A stretch of DNA of 8,820 nucleotides, taken from the NCBI GenBank assembly GCA_031273735.1, contig JAISRI010000026.1:1-8820 (forward strand), in the 5' to 3' direction. The notes under the pieces are model-generated. The model searched no databases, was not told the DNA's origin, and was given only the letters and a program-made list of their open reading frames with translations. Made by a program: the position numbers and the translations under genes. The stretch comes from Helicobacteraceae bacterium. GTDB taxonomy: Bacteria; Campylobacterota; Campylobacteria; Campylobacterales; SZUA-545. This document shows, piece after piece, positions 1 through 6,576 of this stretch (positions within the stretch are counted from its first letter, which is position 1; each line of letters starts with the position of its first letter).

Positions 1-1
1 A

Positions 2-145
2 TACAGGTTGGCGAGAGGCTTTTGCCGCGAATCAATGGAGAAATTTAAATTTCGTCCTATGCTTATACATTCAACGTTATTAAATAGAAACGTTTTATTA
101 AATGCGGATTTGATCTGCAGAAGTAAAAGAAAATACTTTGAATAA
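2..145 (+). CDS. 3' end of an upstream gene, cut by the window edge
   Basis: The second forward frame is open from the window edge for 47 codons and stops at TAA (143-145), overlapping the TTG start of the next gene by 8 bases. That overlap suggests translational coupling in one operon. The tail reads NVLLNADLICRSKRK near its end, which resembles the NVLNSDLICKNC stretch of the SPASM protein at the right edge of the window, so this may be the end of another radical SAM/SPASM-type protein. However, the second cysteine of the CxxC pair is absent. A competing frame (3-83) is also open but shorter. The function cannot be assigned, and it could be a degraded remnant rather than a working C-terminus. 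Confidence 0.4.
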   Translation, partial: YRLARGFCRESMEKFKFRPMLIHSTLLNRNVLLNADLICRSKRKYFE

Positions 146-1127
146 ACAATTGCAAAGCGATATTTTAATTTCTCCGGTTCAAAAAGAGCAAGATAGCCAT
201 ATTTTAGAATCGTCTAACGCGATTGCGTCGCAAATGCATATCTTTTTTGCCTCCGACGATAAGTTCGCGCAACATCTTAGCGTAGCGATAACCTCTATCG
301 TTAAAAATATGCTTTCTTGCGATCGCGTTAATTTTTATGTTTTAGACGGCGGCATATCCGATAAAAACAAGAAAAAGCTATCGAAACTTGAAAGCAAAAG
401 CGCGTCGATAGAATATATCGCTATCGACGAGAAACTATTTGCGCATTGCCCGATCAATCCGCAAGGCGCATCTATCGAGTGCAAACACGTGGGATTGCAA
501 GCGTATTATCGTTATCTAATCCCCAAACTAAAACCGGATTTGGAAAAAGTTTTATATTTAGATTGCGATTTGGTCGCAAACGCTTCGCTAAACGATTTAT
601 GGAATACGGAACTTGGCGATAACTATGTTGGCGCCGTCGAAGATACGTATAAATCCGCCAAATCGCAAATGAAAATTAAAGTTGATCATTTATTTAATTC
701 CGGCGTTATGCTGATCAATAATAAAAAATGGGTAAAAGATAAAATAAGCGATTTGCTATTTGAAAATACGAAATTATTATTTGACAAAATAGTATATGTC
801 GATCAAGACGTTTTGAACTATACTTTTAGAAATAAGATCTATTGGTTAGAACCGCGATACAATCTTCAGCAAAACGCTTGGTTTGACGGACAGCGGGGCG
901 CTTATAGCGACGAACGGATGGAATATGCAAGATCTCGCCCCGTTATCGCGCATTTTAACGGACCAAATAAGCCTTGGGATCGCTATTACAAATGCCGCTA
1001 CAAACATAAAAAACTCTACGGCGTTTATTTAAGGCAAAGCCCCTTCTTTTTAGAGTGGATCAGGTGGAACGCGCTTCGCTTTATTCATCTCCTAATTCAT
1101 AAACAAAGAAAACCCGAGCAAACATAG
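138..1127 (+). CDS. GT8 family glycosyltransferase (LgtC-like)
   Basis: This is a predicted retaining glycosyltransferase of family GT8, which moves glucose or galactose from a UDP-sugar to a growing lipo-oligosaccharide or other surface glycan at the inner face of the cytoplasmic membrane. The fold begins near residue 33 (MHIFFASDDKFAQHLSVAI). The metal-binding DxD motif is LYLDCDLV at 139-146 (D142, D144). FNSGVMLIN at 186-194, DQDVLN at 222-227 and HFNGPNKPW at 272-280 are the other family signatures. The basic, aromatic C-terminus (about 285-325) fits membrane attachment as in LgtC. The TTG start at 138 gives 329 residues and overlaps the upstream stop. ATG at 234 matches the usual family N-terminus but has no visible ribosome binding site. 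The donor and acceptor cannot be told from sequence. Confidence 0.9.
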   Translation: MNKQLQSDILISPVQKEQDSHILESSNAIASQMHIFFASDDKFAQHLSVAITSIVKNMLSCDRVNFYVLDGGISDKNKKKLSKLESKSASIEYIAIDEKLFAHCPINPQGASIECKHVGLQAYYRYLIPKLKPDLEKVLYLDCDLVANASLNDLWNTELGDNYVGAVEDTYKSAKSQMKIKVDHLFNSGVMLINNKKWVKDKISDLLFENTKLLFDKIVYVDQDVLNYTFRNKIYWLEPRYNLQQNAWFDGQRGAYSDERMEYARSRPVIAHFNGPNKPWDRYYKCRYKHKKLYGVYLRQSPFFLEWIRWNALRFIHLLIHKQRKPEQT

Positions 1128-1187
1128 AACAACGCCGTTTTTAATGTAACGTTTATCTCTACGTAGAGAGACGTTCGGCGTTGGTTC
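1127..1187. terminator. Large inverted repeat between convergent genes, likely bidirectional terminator
   Basis: The outer arms GAAC-AACGCCG (1127-1137) and CGGCGTT-GGTTC (1176-1187) pair with one bulged G. Inside them AACGT (1148-1152) pairs with ACGTT (1171-1175), and the loop region holds a perfect 14-bp palindrome, TCTCTACGTAGAGA (1156-1169). The structure lies directly after the plus-strand GT8 stop and next to the last minus-strand stop (1186-1188). On the plus strand it is followed by a T-rich stretch. Position and symmetry fit a two-way terminator, though a cruciform with another role is possible. Confidence 0.6.
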
Positions 1188-1407
1188 AATTTTGCTTTTT
1201 GTTGCCGATCTTTATAGCGCCGTCTTTTATTTTATCGCTTAACGTCGTATACACTTTCGTCTTTTATAGCCAATAGCGTCGCCTGATTTATTTGGTTATC
1301 TCGCTTTTAGATCGTTTGTAATACGGTTTTTGCCGTAGTCCGCGCAACCTGACTGGATTTAGCAATCTCTGTTTAGATCGCTAACGGCTTTTGACAAGGC
1401 GTTGCCA
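1186..1407 (-). pseudogene. Frameshifted remnant of an unidentified gene
   Basis: Downstream of the sialyltransferase fragment, protein-like stretches continue on the minus strand but in changing frames. They read FGNALSKAVSDLN, then EIAKSSQVARTTAKTVLQTI, then INQATLLAIKDESVY, and finally TTLSDKIKDGAIKIGNKKQN ending in TGA (1188-1186). Stops and frame changes separate the pieces, which is what a decayed gene 3' end looks like. The helical, Lys/Thr/Ser-rich character does not identify a family. It might instead be chance open sequence, although the clean run into a stop just before the terminator argues for a real ancestor. Confidence 0.35.
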
Positions 1408-1503
1408 AACTTCAATATCGCGCGGGAGTCTGCGGTAGTCTATAGCCGCTAGGCTTGGTCCGTTGCCTGCGATTAAAACCGATTTTTCTTTTTGCTCTAC
1501 CAC
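1381..1503 (-). pseudogene. N-terminal fragment of a CstII-like GT42 sialyltransferase
   Basis: A GTG start (1503-1501) sits 6 bases after an AAGGAG ribosome binding site that lies inside the end of the upstream gene, and it overlaps that gene's stop by 7 bases. The 40-codon product contains VLIAGNGPSLAAIDYRRLP, which closely matches the start of Campylobacter CstII/CstIII alpha-2,3-sialyltransferases (VIIAGNGPSLKEIDYSRLP). AGNGPSL is the CMP-sugar binding loop of family GT42. Similarity stops after DIEVW, and a TAG follows (1383-1381). Intact family members are about 260-290 residues, so nearly the whole catalytic domain is missing. It marks a locus that once could add sialic acid, or that exchanges such genes by recombination. 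Confidence 0.65.
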
Positions 1504-3413
1504 GCGAATCTCCTTTTTAGTTCTTTTAGCCTACGTTTTGCTTTGCTATACTTGTTTTTATATTTTTTAACTCTTCCAAATGACAATAGATATAGGATTT
1601 TGTATCTGCGATTGTCATAAATAAGTTTATCTGCGTAGTATATTTCATGAAGTAGCCAATAAATATCGTTAATGGAATCTTGATGAATACCCCCAATATT
1701 TTTTTGGATAATTTCGTCGTAAAACGGAGCATTCCTAGCGTAGCGCCAAAAGTTTTCAGCCAACATTCTATGCGGCTCTAGCCATGGCTTATGGCAATCG
1801 GTAAAATGAGTAATATAATGATCGTCGACATTTGCGATATACTCTTTGATCAATTTAGTGGGGCAGTCTTTAGCGTAGTTTGGCGTTTGATATGGCGGCG
1901 AAAATTGGTGGTTCCATTTAAGGTCTAAGAACTTTACGTTTCCTTCGCATACGCAATTTAGAACGTCTTGATCCCAAAAATTAGGATTTTTAAGCTCGGT
2001 TATCTCATCAAAAAACTGTTGTTCGATTCTTTCGTCTCTGATTTTTTTTAGATTCATAACAAGAACGCTTGAGTTGAAATAGTTATAAGGATTTTCTAGT
2101 TTAGATCTAAATAGCAAATAATGTTGATGCCATTGGTTTGTATGAAATCCTATATGCATAGTTACGTCGCGAGCGGCGGCAACTATATTGTCCTCAAGAT
2201 CGACGTTAAACAGTTCGGCAACGTCTTTATGGATTACCGAATCGCTACTAAAATATAACGCCTTGTTATAATGGGGCAAGATTGTCGGCGCTAAGAAATG
2301 GTAATATACCGAGCGTATAGGGGTATCAATAAATGCAAAAATATTGATTATACGAATACTGATATTATCATAGCCTTCTGCTAACGAAAGCAATAAATTC
2401 TTTTTCTTTAGTACCTCTGTATCCACAAAAATAAGCATATCATAATTATAATTTGGCGAAGCATTTTTGATTAGCGAGCTGATGGCGACGCCAGTATAGG
2501 GATAGTAATCGCCTTCGCAAGCGAAAACTATAGGGACGTTGCTAGTCGCAAACGCGGGTTTAACGATCGACGCTGTTCCGTAATAGGAGTTATCTATAAA
2601 AGCGCTTTGTAGTTCGCATATTTTCGCTTTGTTCTCGTCATATAAATATGTGATATAAATTCCCGTCAAGCGTTCCGAGATATAGCCTAAAGCCCTAGCG
2701 TCTTGCATAGATCGATATGAGGCGTCTATATGTTTTTGCGCTTCAAAGATAATATCAAATAGCCACTCGCAATACCGATAAAACAATTCGCTTTTCATTA
2801 TGAATATGTTTGTAAAAAAATCAAAGTTGCTCTTATTATATTTAAGGCTATGTCTCACCATATTTGGATGTTTTTCGGCAAGTATTGATAAGGCAATATC
2901 ATAATCATTTATTTGATGATTGTTTTTATAATGTAAATAAGGATTATTGCTGAAAAACTTATAGCGAGATTTGATAATCATGTCATATGCGACACATTTT
3001 TCTGCTACAGATTTATCGTTTAAGCGGCATTTTTTCAAATAGTCGTCGTCCAACGCAAAAGAGTGGTATTCCTGATTGTTTTCAGGTAATTTTTCGTCCG
3101 AAAAAGATAAGTGGCGGCGGTAGTGCATAAAACCGATATAATCGGGATTATCTAACTTATCTAGGTTTTTCCATGCCCAATAGAATGCGGTTAGTTCGCA
3201 TAAGGTTCTATTTAGATTTGAAATATGATTGCCCGTATCGTCGCCGATCATATTTTCTTGCATCCATTTAAGCTCGTCCGCGTCAAGAGCGCCGTCTTTG
3301 CTTTCGTCTAACGCTACTGCTCTTCCTAGGTGAATAGGCGTAAAAATATCGCTTTTTAGAAGCGTGGCGGGCTTATGGTAGCCGACAAGAATTTTTATTT
3401 TTGGCGTTTGCAT
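1497..3413 (-). CDS. Two-domain DUF4422-GT8 glycosyltransferase-like protein
   Basis: The 638-residue product joins two sugar-transferase-type domains. Residues about 5-262 are a DUF4422 domain: GYHKP at 11-15, ELTAFYWAWKN at 73-83, YIGFMHYRRHLSF at 92-104 and SERLTGIYI at 246-254. This family is common in capsule and LPS loci but its reaction is not established. Residues about 293-555 are a GT8 domain: VPIVFACEGDYYPYTGVAIS, FNSSVLVMNLKK at 446-457, WDQDVLN at 480-486 and HFTDCHKPW at 536-544. Where GT8 enzymes carry YLDAD, this one has YFSSD (387-391), so the first metal-binding Asp is Ser389. The conserved glycine of HxxGxxKPW is also changed. The GT8 half may be inactive or altered. The tail (about 585-638) is basic and aromatic and matches the tail of the neighbouring GT8. 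ATG lies 6 bases after the upstream stop. Confidence 0.88.
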   Translation of the reverse strand: MQTPKIKILVGYHKPATLLKSDIFTPIHLGRAVALDESKDGALDADELKWMQENMIGDDTGNHISNLNRTLCELTAFYWAWKNLDKLDNPDYIGFMHYRRHLSFSDEKLPENNQEYHSFALDDDYLKKCRLNDKSVAEKCVAYDMIIKSRYKFFSNNPYLHYKNNHQINDYDIALSILAEKHPNMVRHSLKYNKSNFDFFTNIFIMKSELFYRYCEWLFDIIFEAQKHIDASYRSMQDARALGYISERLTGIYITYLYDENKAKICELQSAFIDNSYYGTASIVKPAFATSNVPIVFACEGDYYPYTGVAISSLIKNASPNYNYDMLIFVDTEVLKKKNLLLSLAEGYDNISIRIINIFAFIDTPIRSVYYHFLAPTILPHYNKALYFSSDSVIHKDVAELFNVDLEDNIVAAARDVTMHIGFHTNQWHQHYLLFRSKLENPYNYFNSSVLVMNLKKIRDERIEQQFFDEITELKNPNFWDQDVLNCVCEGNVKFLDLKWNHQFSPPYQTPNYAKDCPTKLIKEYIANVDDHYITHFTDCHKPWLEPHRMLAENFWRYARNAPFYDEIIQKNIGGIHQDSINDIYWLLHEIYYADKLIYDNRRYKILYLLSFGRVKKYKNKYSKAKRRLKELKRRFAW

Positions 3414-3419
3414 AATAGA

Positions 3420-4475
3420 CTACCAACCAAATCTTTTTTTAAGATACTTTAATTTTTTACGGTTTTCATTTCTTAAATTCTTATATTTTTTAATTAAGCC
3501 TAACGTTAAAATAACGAGTATTTTATATTTAATAAATTTGCGATAGTATACGTTTTTTAATCGTATTTTATGCATTAGCCAATAAATATCGTCAACTGTT
3601 CGTTGCTGTTGCGTATTTTTACAACCATATAATAATTCTTCATAGTAAGAGGTTTTACGAGCGTATTTCCAAAAAAGATCGGCGTATGGAACGTCTGGAT
3701 ATATCCATGGCTTATTGTAGCCCGCATAGTGGATAATATGCGGATCGGAAAACGCTTCTTCTTTTTCGGTTAATACCATATATTTTTGCAAAGGCATAGC
3801 GTTCCATATACCTGAAATCTTTAGATTTTTTTTGGCGCATACAATATTCAATATATCCTGTTCCGGAAATTTTATAGCATCGTAAAAGATATTCGACGCA
3901 ATTAAGAATTTTTTTTCTAGATCGTATTCTCGCCATTTTTTCAGATTTATAAGAGTTATGCCCGCATTAACATATCTATAATCATTTGGTAATTTAAGCT
4001 TTGGTATCCAGTCGTTAAAACTATTATTGAGCGCGGATTGATCATTTACGCTCGCTATGTAATAGTTTGATATATCTATCTCCCACATCTCTTTAAGACT
4101 TTTTACAACAACTAGATCTGCGTCTAAATAAATAATTTTGTCTAAATCCGGTATTATAGTCGCTAGCAAAAGTCTATATGACGAATGGATAGATATATGC
4201 TCGAATTGTTGAGGCTTAATATCTTTGAGCGCTTTATTGTCAAACTCTAAGAAGTCCATTTTGAAGTTTTTAATTGATTGTAATTCAAGTATCCGTTTTT
4301 TGCTATGTTCGGATATGTCATCGTGGATAACATAAAAATGAAGCTCTTCGGAGCCCGCAGATTCAAGCAAAGAGGTTAGACATACGACGAAATATTTTAC
4401 ATATGCGTCGTTGATCGTAAACGCAATGCGTATTGTTGCTTTTTTTATTGTATTTGGCAAAAAAGAATATTTCAT
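3420..4475 (-). CDS. GT8 family glycosyltransferase
   Basis: This is a 351-residue GT8 enzyme with all family signatures: IRIAFTINDAYVKYFVVCL at the N-terminus, IIYLDADLVV (DxD at 118-120), NAGITLINLKKW at 170-181, EQDILN at 205-210 and HYAGYNKPW at 249-257. It is expected to be a UDP-glucose or UDP-galactose dependent retaining transferase acting on a lipid-linked surface glycan at the cytoplasmic membrane. The C-terminus (about 297-351) is basic and ends KRFGW, closely resembling the RRFAW tail of the next gene, so the two are paralogues. An AGGA site (4488-4485) lies 9 bases before the ATG. It is the middle gene of a minus-strand operon. Donor and linkage are unknown. Confidence 0.92.
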   Translation of the reverse strand: MKYSFLPNTIKKATIRIAFTINDAYVKYFVVCLTSLLESAGSEELHFYVIHDDISEHSKKRILELQSIKNFKMDFLEFDNKALKDIKPQQFEHISIHSSYRLLLATIIPDLDKIIYLDADLVVVKSLKEMWEIDISNYYIASVNDQSALNNSFNDWIPKLKLPNDYRYVNAGITLINLKKWREYDLEKKFLIASNIFYDAIKFPEQDILNIVCAKKNLKISGIWNAMPLQKYMVLTEKEEAFSDPHIIHYAGYNKPWIYPDVPYADLFWKYARKTSYYEELLYGCKNTQQQRTVDDIYWLMHKIRLKNVYYRKFIKYKILVILTLGLIKKYKNLRNENRKKLKYLKKRFGW

Positions 4476-4486
4476 AGGCTGCTTTC

Positions 4487-4639
4487 CTATCCTTTCTGTT
4501 TTTTCGCAAGCGGATTGATATTTAGCGCGCGTTCTAAAAAAATGAACGCGCGGCGATTTTTGGTTTCGACAAGATACTCTTCATAGTCATACAAATTGGT
4601 TTGAAAACTTGGGAACTTTGCCTTATCGTCAATCTTCAT
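4487..4639 (-). CDS. Small 50-residue protein leading the glycosyltransferase operon
   Basis: An ATG (4639-4637) sits 6 bases after a strong GAAGGA ribosome binding site (4651-4646) and opens a 50-codon frame that ends TAG (4489-4487), 11 bases before the GT8 start. The product begins MKIDDKAKFPSFQTNLYDYE and ends with RRAFIFLERALNINPLAKK. It is charged, with no signal peptide or membrane segment. The ERALNINP piece loosely resembles the second helix of a TPR repeat, so it may be a protein-interaction peptide or the remnant of a larger TPR or transferase protein. Good start signals and tight spacing favour a real gene. No family is recognised. Confidence 0.6.
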   Translation of the reverse strand: MKIDDKAKFPSFQTNLYDYEEYLVETKNRRAFIFLERALNINPLAKKQKG

Positions 4640-5088
4640 ACAAATTCCTTCTAATATATTTATTGCGCTGCAACATTTCTACGTATTTAGCGGATATGAT
4701 CGCATGCGCTGTTTGTTAATTCAATAAACGTTTATGTTTCTATAGTTATGACTTAAGACTTAATGCGTTTTCAATTTGCGTCGCGTCAAAACATAAACTT
4801 CGATTTATGAATACCATCGTTTATATTACTATGCCCAAAACGAAGAGCGCCTTGATATTTAACAAACCAAATATCAGTCGTTCAAAACGCGCTTTATTAG
4901 TTTGTCCGCTTTTGAACGAACGAGACAATTGCTACGCAAACGCTTGCCAACTTATTGCAAAACGCCAATAGGTAAGTTTTCGTTCCAATTTTGCTTCCGT
5001 CGCCGCCAATCAAGATAAACGCGAGGTTGCGCCGCGTTTAGATTTTCGCCCCCACGTTCATTGCAAACTTGGCAAGAAACAGCTAAAA
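4640..5088. other. Intergenic region between divergent operons
   Basis: This stretch separates the minus-strand glycan operon from the plus-strand HipBA operon and must carry the operon's promoter. The only candidate seen there is weak (TTGAAT, 17 bases, GATCAT on the minus strand, about 4690-4720). Two adjacent hairpins at 4853-4918 are its clearest structure. A heptamer GACTTAA is repeated in tandem at 4750-4763. A 53-codon plus frame (4807-4968) and short minus frames exist but lack ribosome binding sites. The minus frames are broken by stops. No gene is supported. Confidence 0.5.
4853..4918. repeat. Two adjacent inverted repeats (hairpins)
   Basis: TGATATTT (4853-4860) and AAATATCA (4869-4876) form a perfect 8-bp stem with an 8-base loop. 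Two bases later CGTTCAAAA (4879-4887) pairs perfectly with TTTTGAACG (4910-4918). The stem extends by GCG (4889-4891) with CGC (4907-4909) across one bulged base. Neither is followed by a T-run on the plus strand, and no gene ends here, so a simple terminator is unlikely. A structured RNA, a repeat family or a leader element are options. Confidence 0.5.
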
Positions 5089-5094
5089 TATAAT
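5089..5094 (+). promoter_or_regulatory. -10 element of the hipBA promoter
   Basis: A perfect TATAAT lies 14 bases before the AAGGAG ribosome binding site of the antitoxin gene. Upstream, TTGGCA (5069-5074) is 14 bases away, which is short, and TTGCAA (5061-5066) is 22 bases away, which is long. No ideal -35 is visible. Campylobacterota sigma-70 promoters often rely mainly on the -10. Confidence 0.55.
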
Positions 5095-5107
5095 CCAAAA
5101 TTAGCAA

Positions 5108-5113
5108 AAGGAG
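5108..5113 (+). promoter_or_regulatory. Ribosome binding site pointing to an ATA start
   Basis: AAGGAG is followed by a 6-base spacer and then ATA (5120-5122), which opens the antitoxin frame directly after an in-frame TAA (5117-5119). The first conventional start in that frame is TTG at 5147, 33 bases from the site and with no closer ribosome binding sequence. The site therefore argues for initiation at ATA or for a recent ATG-to-ATA change. Confidence 0.5.
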
Positions 5114-5119
5114 CTATAA

Positions 5120-5377
5120 ATAGATACTATATTATCTATCAAGCGTTTGATCGCGAAGCGCGTAAGGCTTCGGCGCAAAGAAGCAAAAATCTCGCAAGCG
5201 CTTTTGGCTTCGCGTTCGAACGTTAGCTTTGGTTCGATCAAACGCTTTGAACAAACGGGCGAAATAGCGCTAAACAGCCTTATCAAGATAGCCTTTGCGC
5301 TAGGCTACGAGAGCGACTTTAACGAGCTTTTTGAGCGCAAAAACTATCAATCGATCGACGAGATCGTCAATGCCTAG
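5120..5377 (+). CDS. hipB: HipB-like XRE antitoxin and repressor
   Basis: This is a small helix-turn-helix DNA-binding protein of the XRE class, the likely antitoxin and autorepressor of the following HipA kinase. From the favoured ATA start it has 85 residues and begins with DTILSIKRLIAKRVRLRRKE. The helix-turn-helix spans about residues 25-45 (SQALLASRSNVSFGSIKRFE), followed by GEIALNSLIKIAFALGYESD, a pattern common in HipB-type regulators. The conservative TTG start at 5147 would give 76 residues but remove the first helix-like segment and leave the ribosome binding site unexplained. The stop overlaps the hipA start by 8 bases, so the two genes are coupled. HipB proteins normally bind operators in their own promoter. 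Confidence 0.8.
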   Translation: MDTILSIKRLIAKRVRLRRKEAKISQALLASRSNVSFGSIKRFEQTGEIALNSLIKIAFALGYESDFNELFERKNYQSIDEIVNA

Positions 5378-6470
5378 CGCGGTTGCAAACGTCTATTATC
5401 TAGGTCGCAAGGTTGGTCGAACGGCGACGGCGGATAATCGACGCGCCGCTTTTGAATACGATTCGACGTGGATTGCGGACGGCTTTTCAATATCGCCTTT
5501 TTATCTGCCGCTTGAAAAAAGAGTTTTTATAGCGGACGACGAACCTTTTAACGGCAATTTCGGTGTATTCGACGACTCTTTGCCGGAGGGCTGGGGGAGA
5601 TTGTTAATCGATCGGTTGCTTAAAAAACAAGGGGTCAATCCAGCGTCGCTTTCAATCGTCGATCGACTGCTTATCGTAGGTTCAAACGGTATGGGCGCTT
5701 TGGAATATAAGCCCGAAAACAGGCTTGTTGAGAAATCCGCAAACGAAACTTTAGCCGCGCTTGCGAAAGAAACCGAAAAAATCTTAGCCGAAAAAGATTC
5801 GAATAAATTAGAAACGTTAGTAAAAATGGGCGGCTCTTCCGGCGGAGCGCGACCAAAAGTATTGATTGATTTTGAGAAAGAGGCATGGATTGTAAAGTTT
5901 AGATCGTCGTTCGATCCGCGTAGCGTCGGCAAGAAAGAGTTTGCCTATTCGCAAGCGGCGCGTTTAGCGGGACTTGATATGCCCGAAACTAAACTATTTG
6001 AAGGCAAGTTTTTTGGCGTTAAACGCTTTGATCGGCAAGGCGAAAAAAAGATTCATAAACTTTCGGCTTCGGCTTTGTTAAACGCCAGTTATCGTTTGCC
6101 GTCGTTGGATTATGTCGATCTGATAAACGCCGCGCTAACTCTTACGCGAGATTTCGCGCAGGCGCAAAAATTATACCGCCAAGCCTGTTTTAACGTTTTC
6201 GCTCATAATCGAGACGATCACGCAAAAAACTTCGCTTTTCTCTACGATGATAATAGATGGAGCGTTTCGCCCGCTTTTGATTTAACTTATAGCGAAGGGA
6301 TTAACGGCGAACATTTGACGACGATCGACGGCGAAGGCAAAAATCCGACAAAAGAAAATCTGTTAAGCGTTGCGAATAAAATCGGATTAAATATAAATTG
6401 GGCAAAGATTACGATCGAGGAAACCAAAAAGATCGTTGAAAAAACAAAGATTCTAAAGCGGTTACTATAG
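5370..6470 (+). CDS. hipA: HipA family serine/threonine kinase toxin
   Basis: This is the predicted toxin of a type II HipBA module. In E. coli, HipA phosphorylates glutamyl-tRNA synthetase and halts translation; the target here is unknown. From ATG at 5370 the product has 366 residues. An N-terminal HipA domain (about 1-110) carries GVFDDSLPEGWGRLLIDRLL. The kinase part shows a glycine-rich loop GGSSGGARPK (154-163) whose serines 156/157 are candidate autophosphorylation sites, a candidate ATP-binding lysine in WIVKF (K176), the catalytic stretch HNRDDHAKNF (279-288; D282, N287) and the metal-binding SPAFDLTYS (D304). All key residues are present, so it appears active. It is shorter than E. 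coli HipA (440 residues). The ATG is preferred over TTG at 5331, which would overlap hipB by 47 bases. Confidence 0.92.
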   Translation: MPSAVANVYYLGRKVGRTATADNRRAAFEYDSTWIADGFSISPFYLPLEKRVFIADDEPFNGNFGVFDDSLPEGWGRLLIDRLLKKQGVNPASLSIVDRLLIVGSNGMGALEYKPENRLVEKSANETLAALAKETEKILAEKDSNKLETLVKMGGSSGGARPKVLIDFEKEAWIVKFRSSFDPRSVGKKEFAYSQAARLAGLDMPETKLFEGKFFGVKRFDRQGEKKIHKLSASALLNASYRLPSLDYVDLINAALTLTRDFAQAQKLYRQACFNVFAHNRDDHAKNFAFLYDDNRWSVSPAFDLTYSEGINGEHLTTIDGEGKNPTKENLLSVANKIGLNINWAKITIEETKKIVEKTKILKRLL

Positions 6471-6550
6471 CGTAATCGTTTGGATCGCCGACGAACCTAT
6501 CGGCAAGATTGATCGTATTTCGTCCAAAAATAAAAGCTAAAGAAAGAAGC

Positions 6551-6576
6551 TAGGCGGTTTAGACGCTCTATTTTTT
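6551..6576 (+). terminator. Probable intrinsic terminator after hipA
   Basis: TAGGCG (6551-6556) can pair with CGC-T-CTA (6564-6570) around a 7-base loop, with one bulged T, and six T residues follow directly. It lies 80 bases after the hipA stop and just ahead of the phd promoter, which fits separation of the two toxin-antitoxin units. The stem is short. Confidence 0.45.

Noticed and set aside
4807..4968. Plus-strand 53-codon frame beginning MNTIVYITMPK
   Set aside because: No ribosome binding site, and it runs through both hairpins; a chance frame is more likely.
5331..5369. TTG start for hipA inside hipB
   Set aside because: The ATG at 5370 gives a standard short overlap with hipB and a normal HipA N-terminus; the longer form adds 13 residues read out of frame from hipB.
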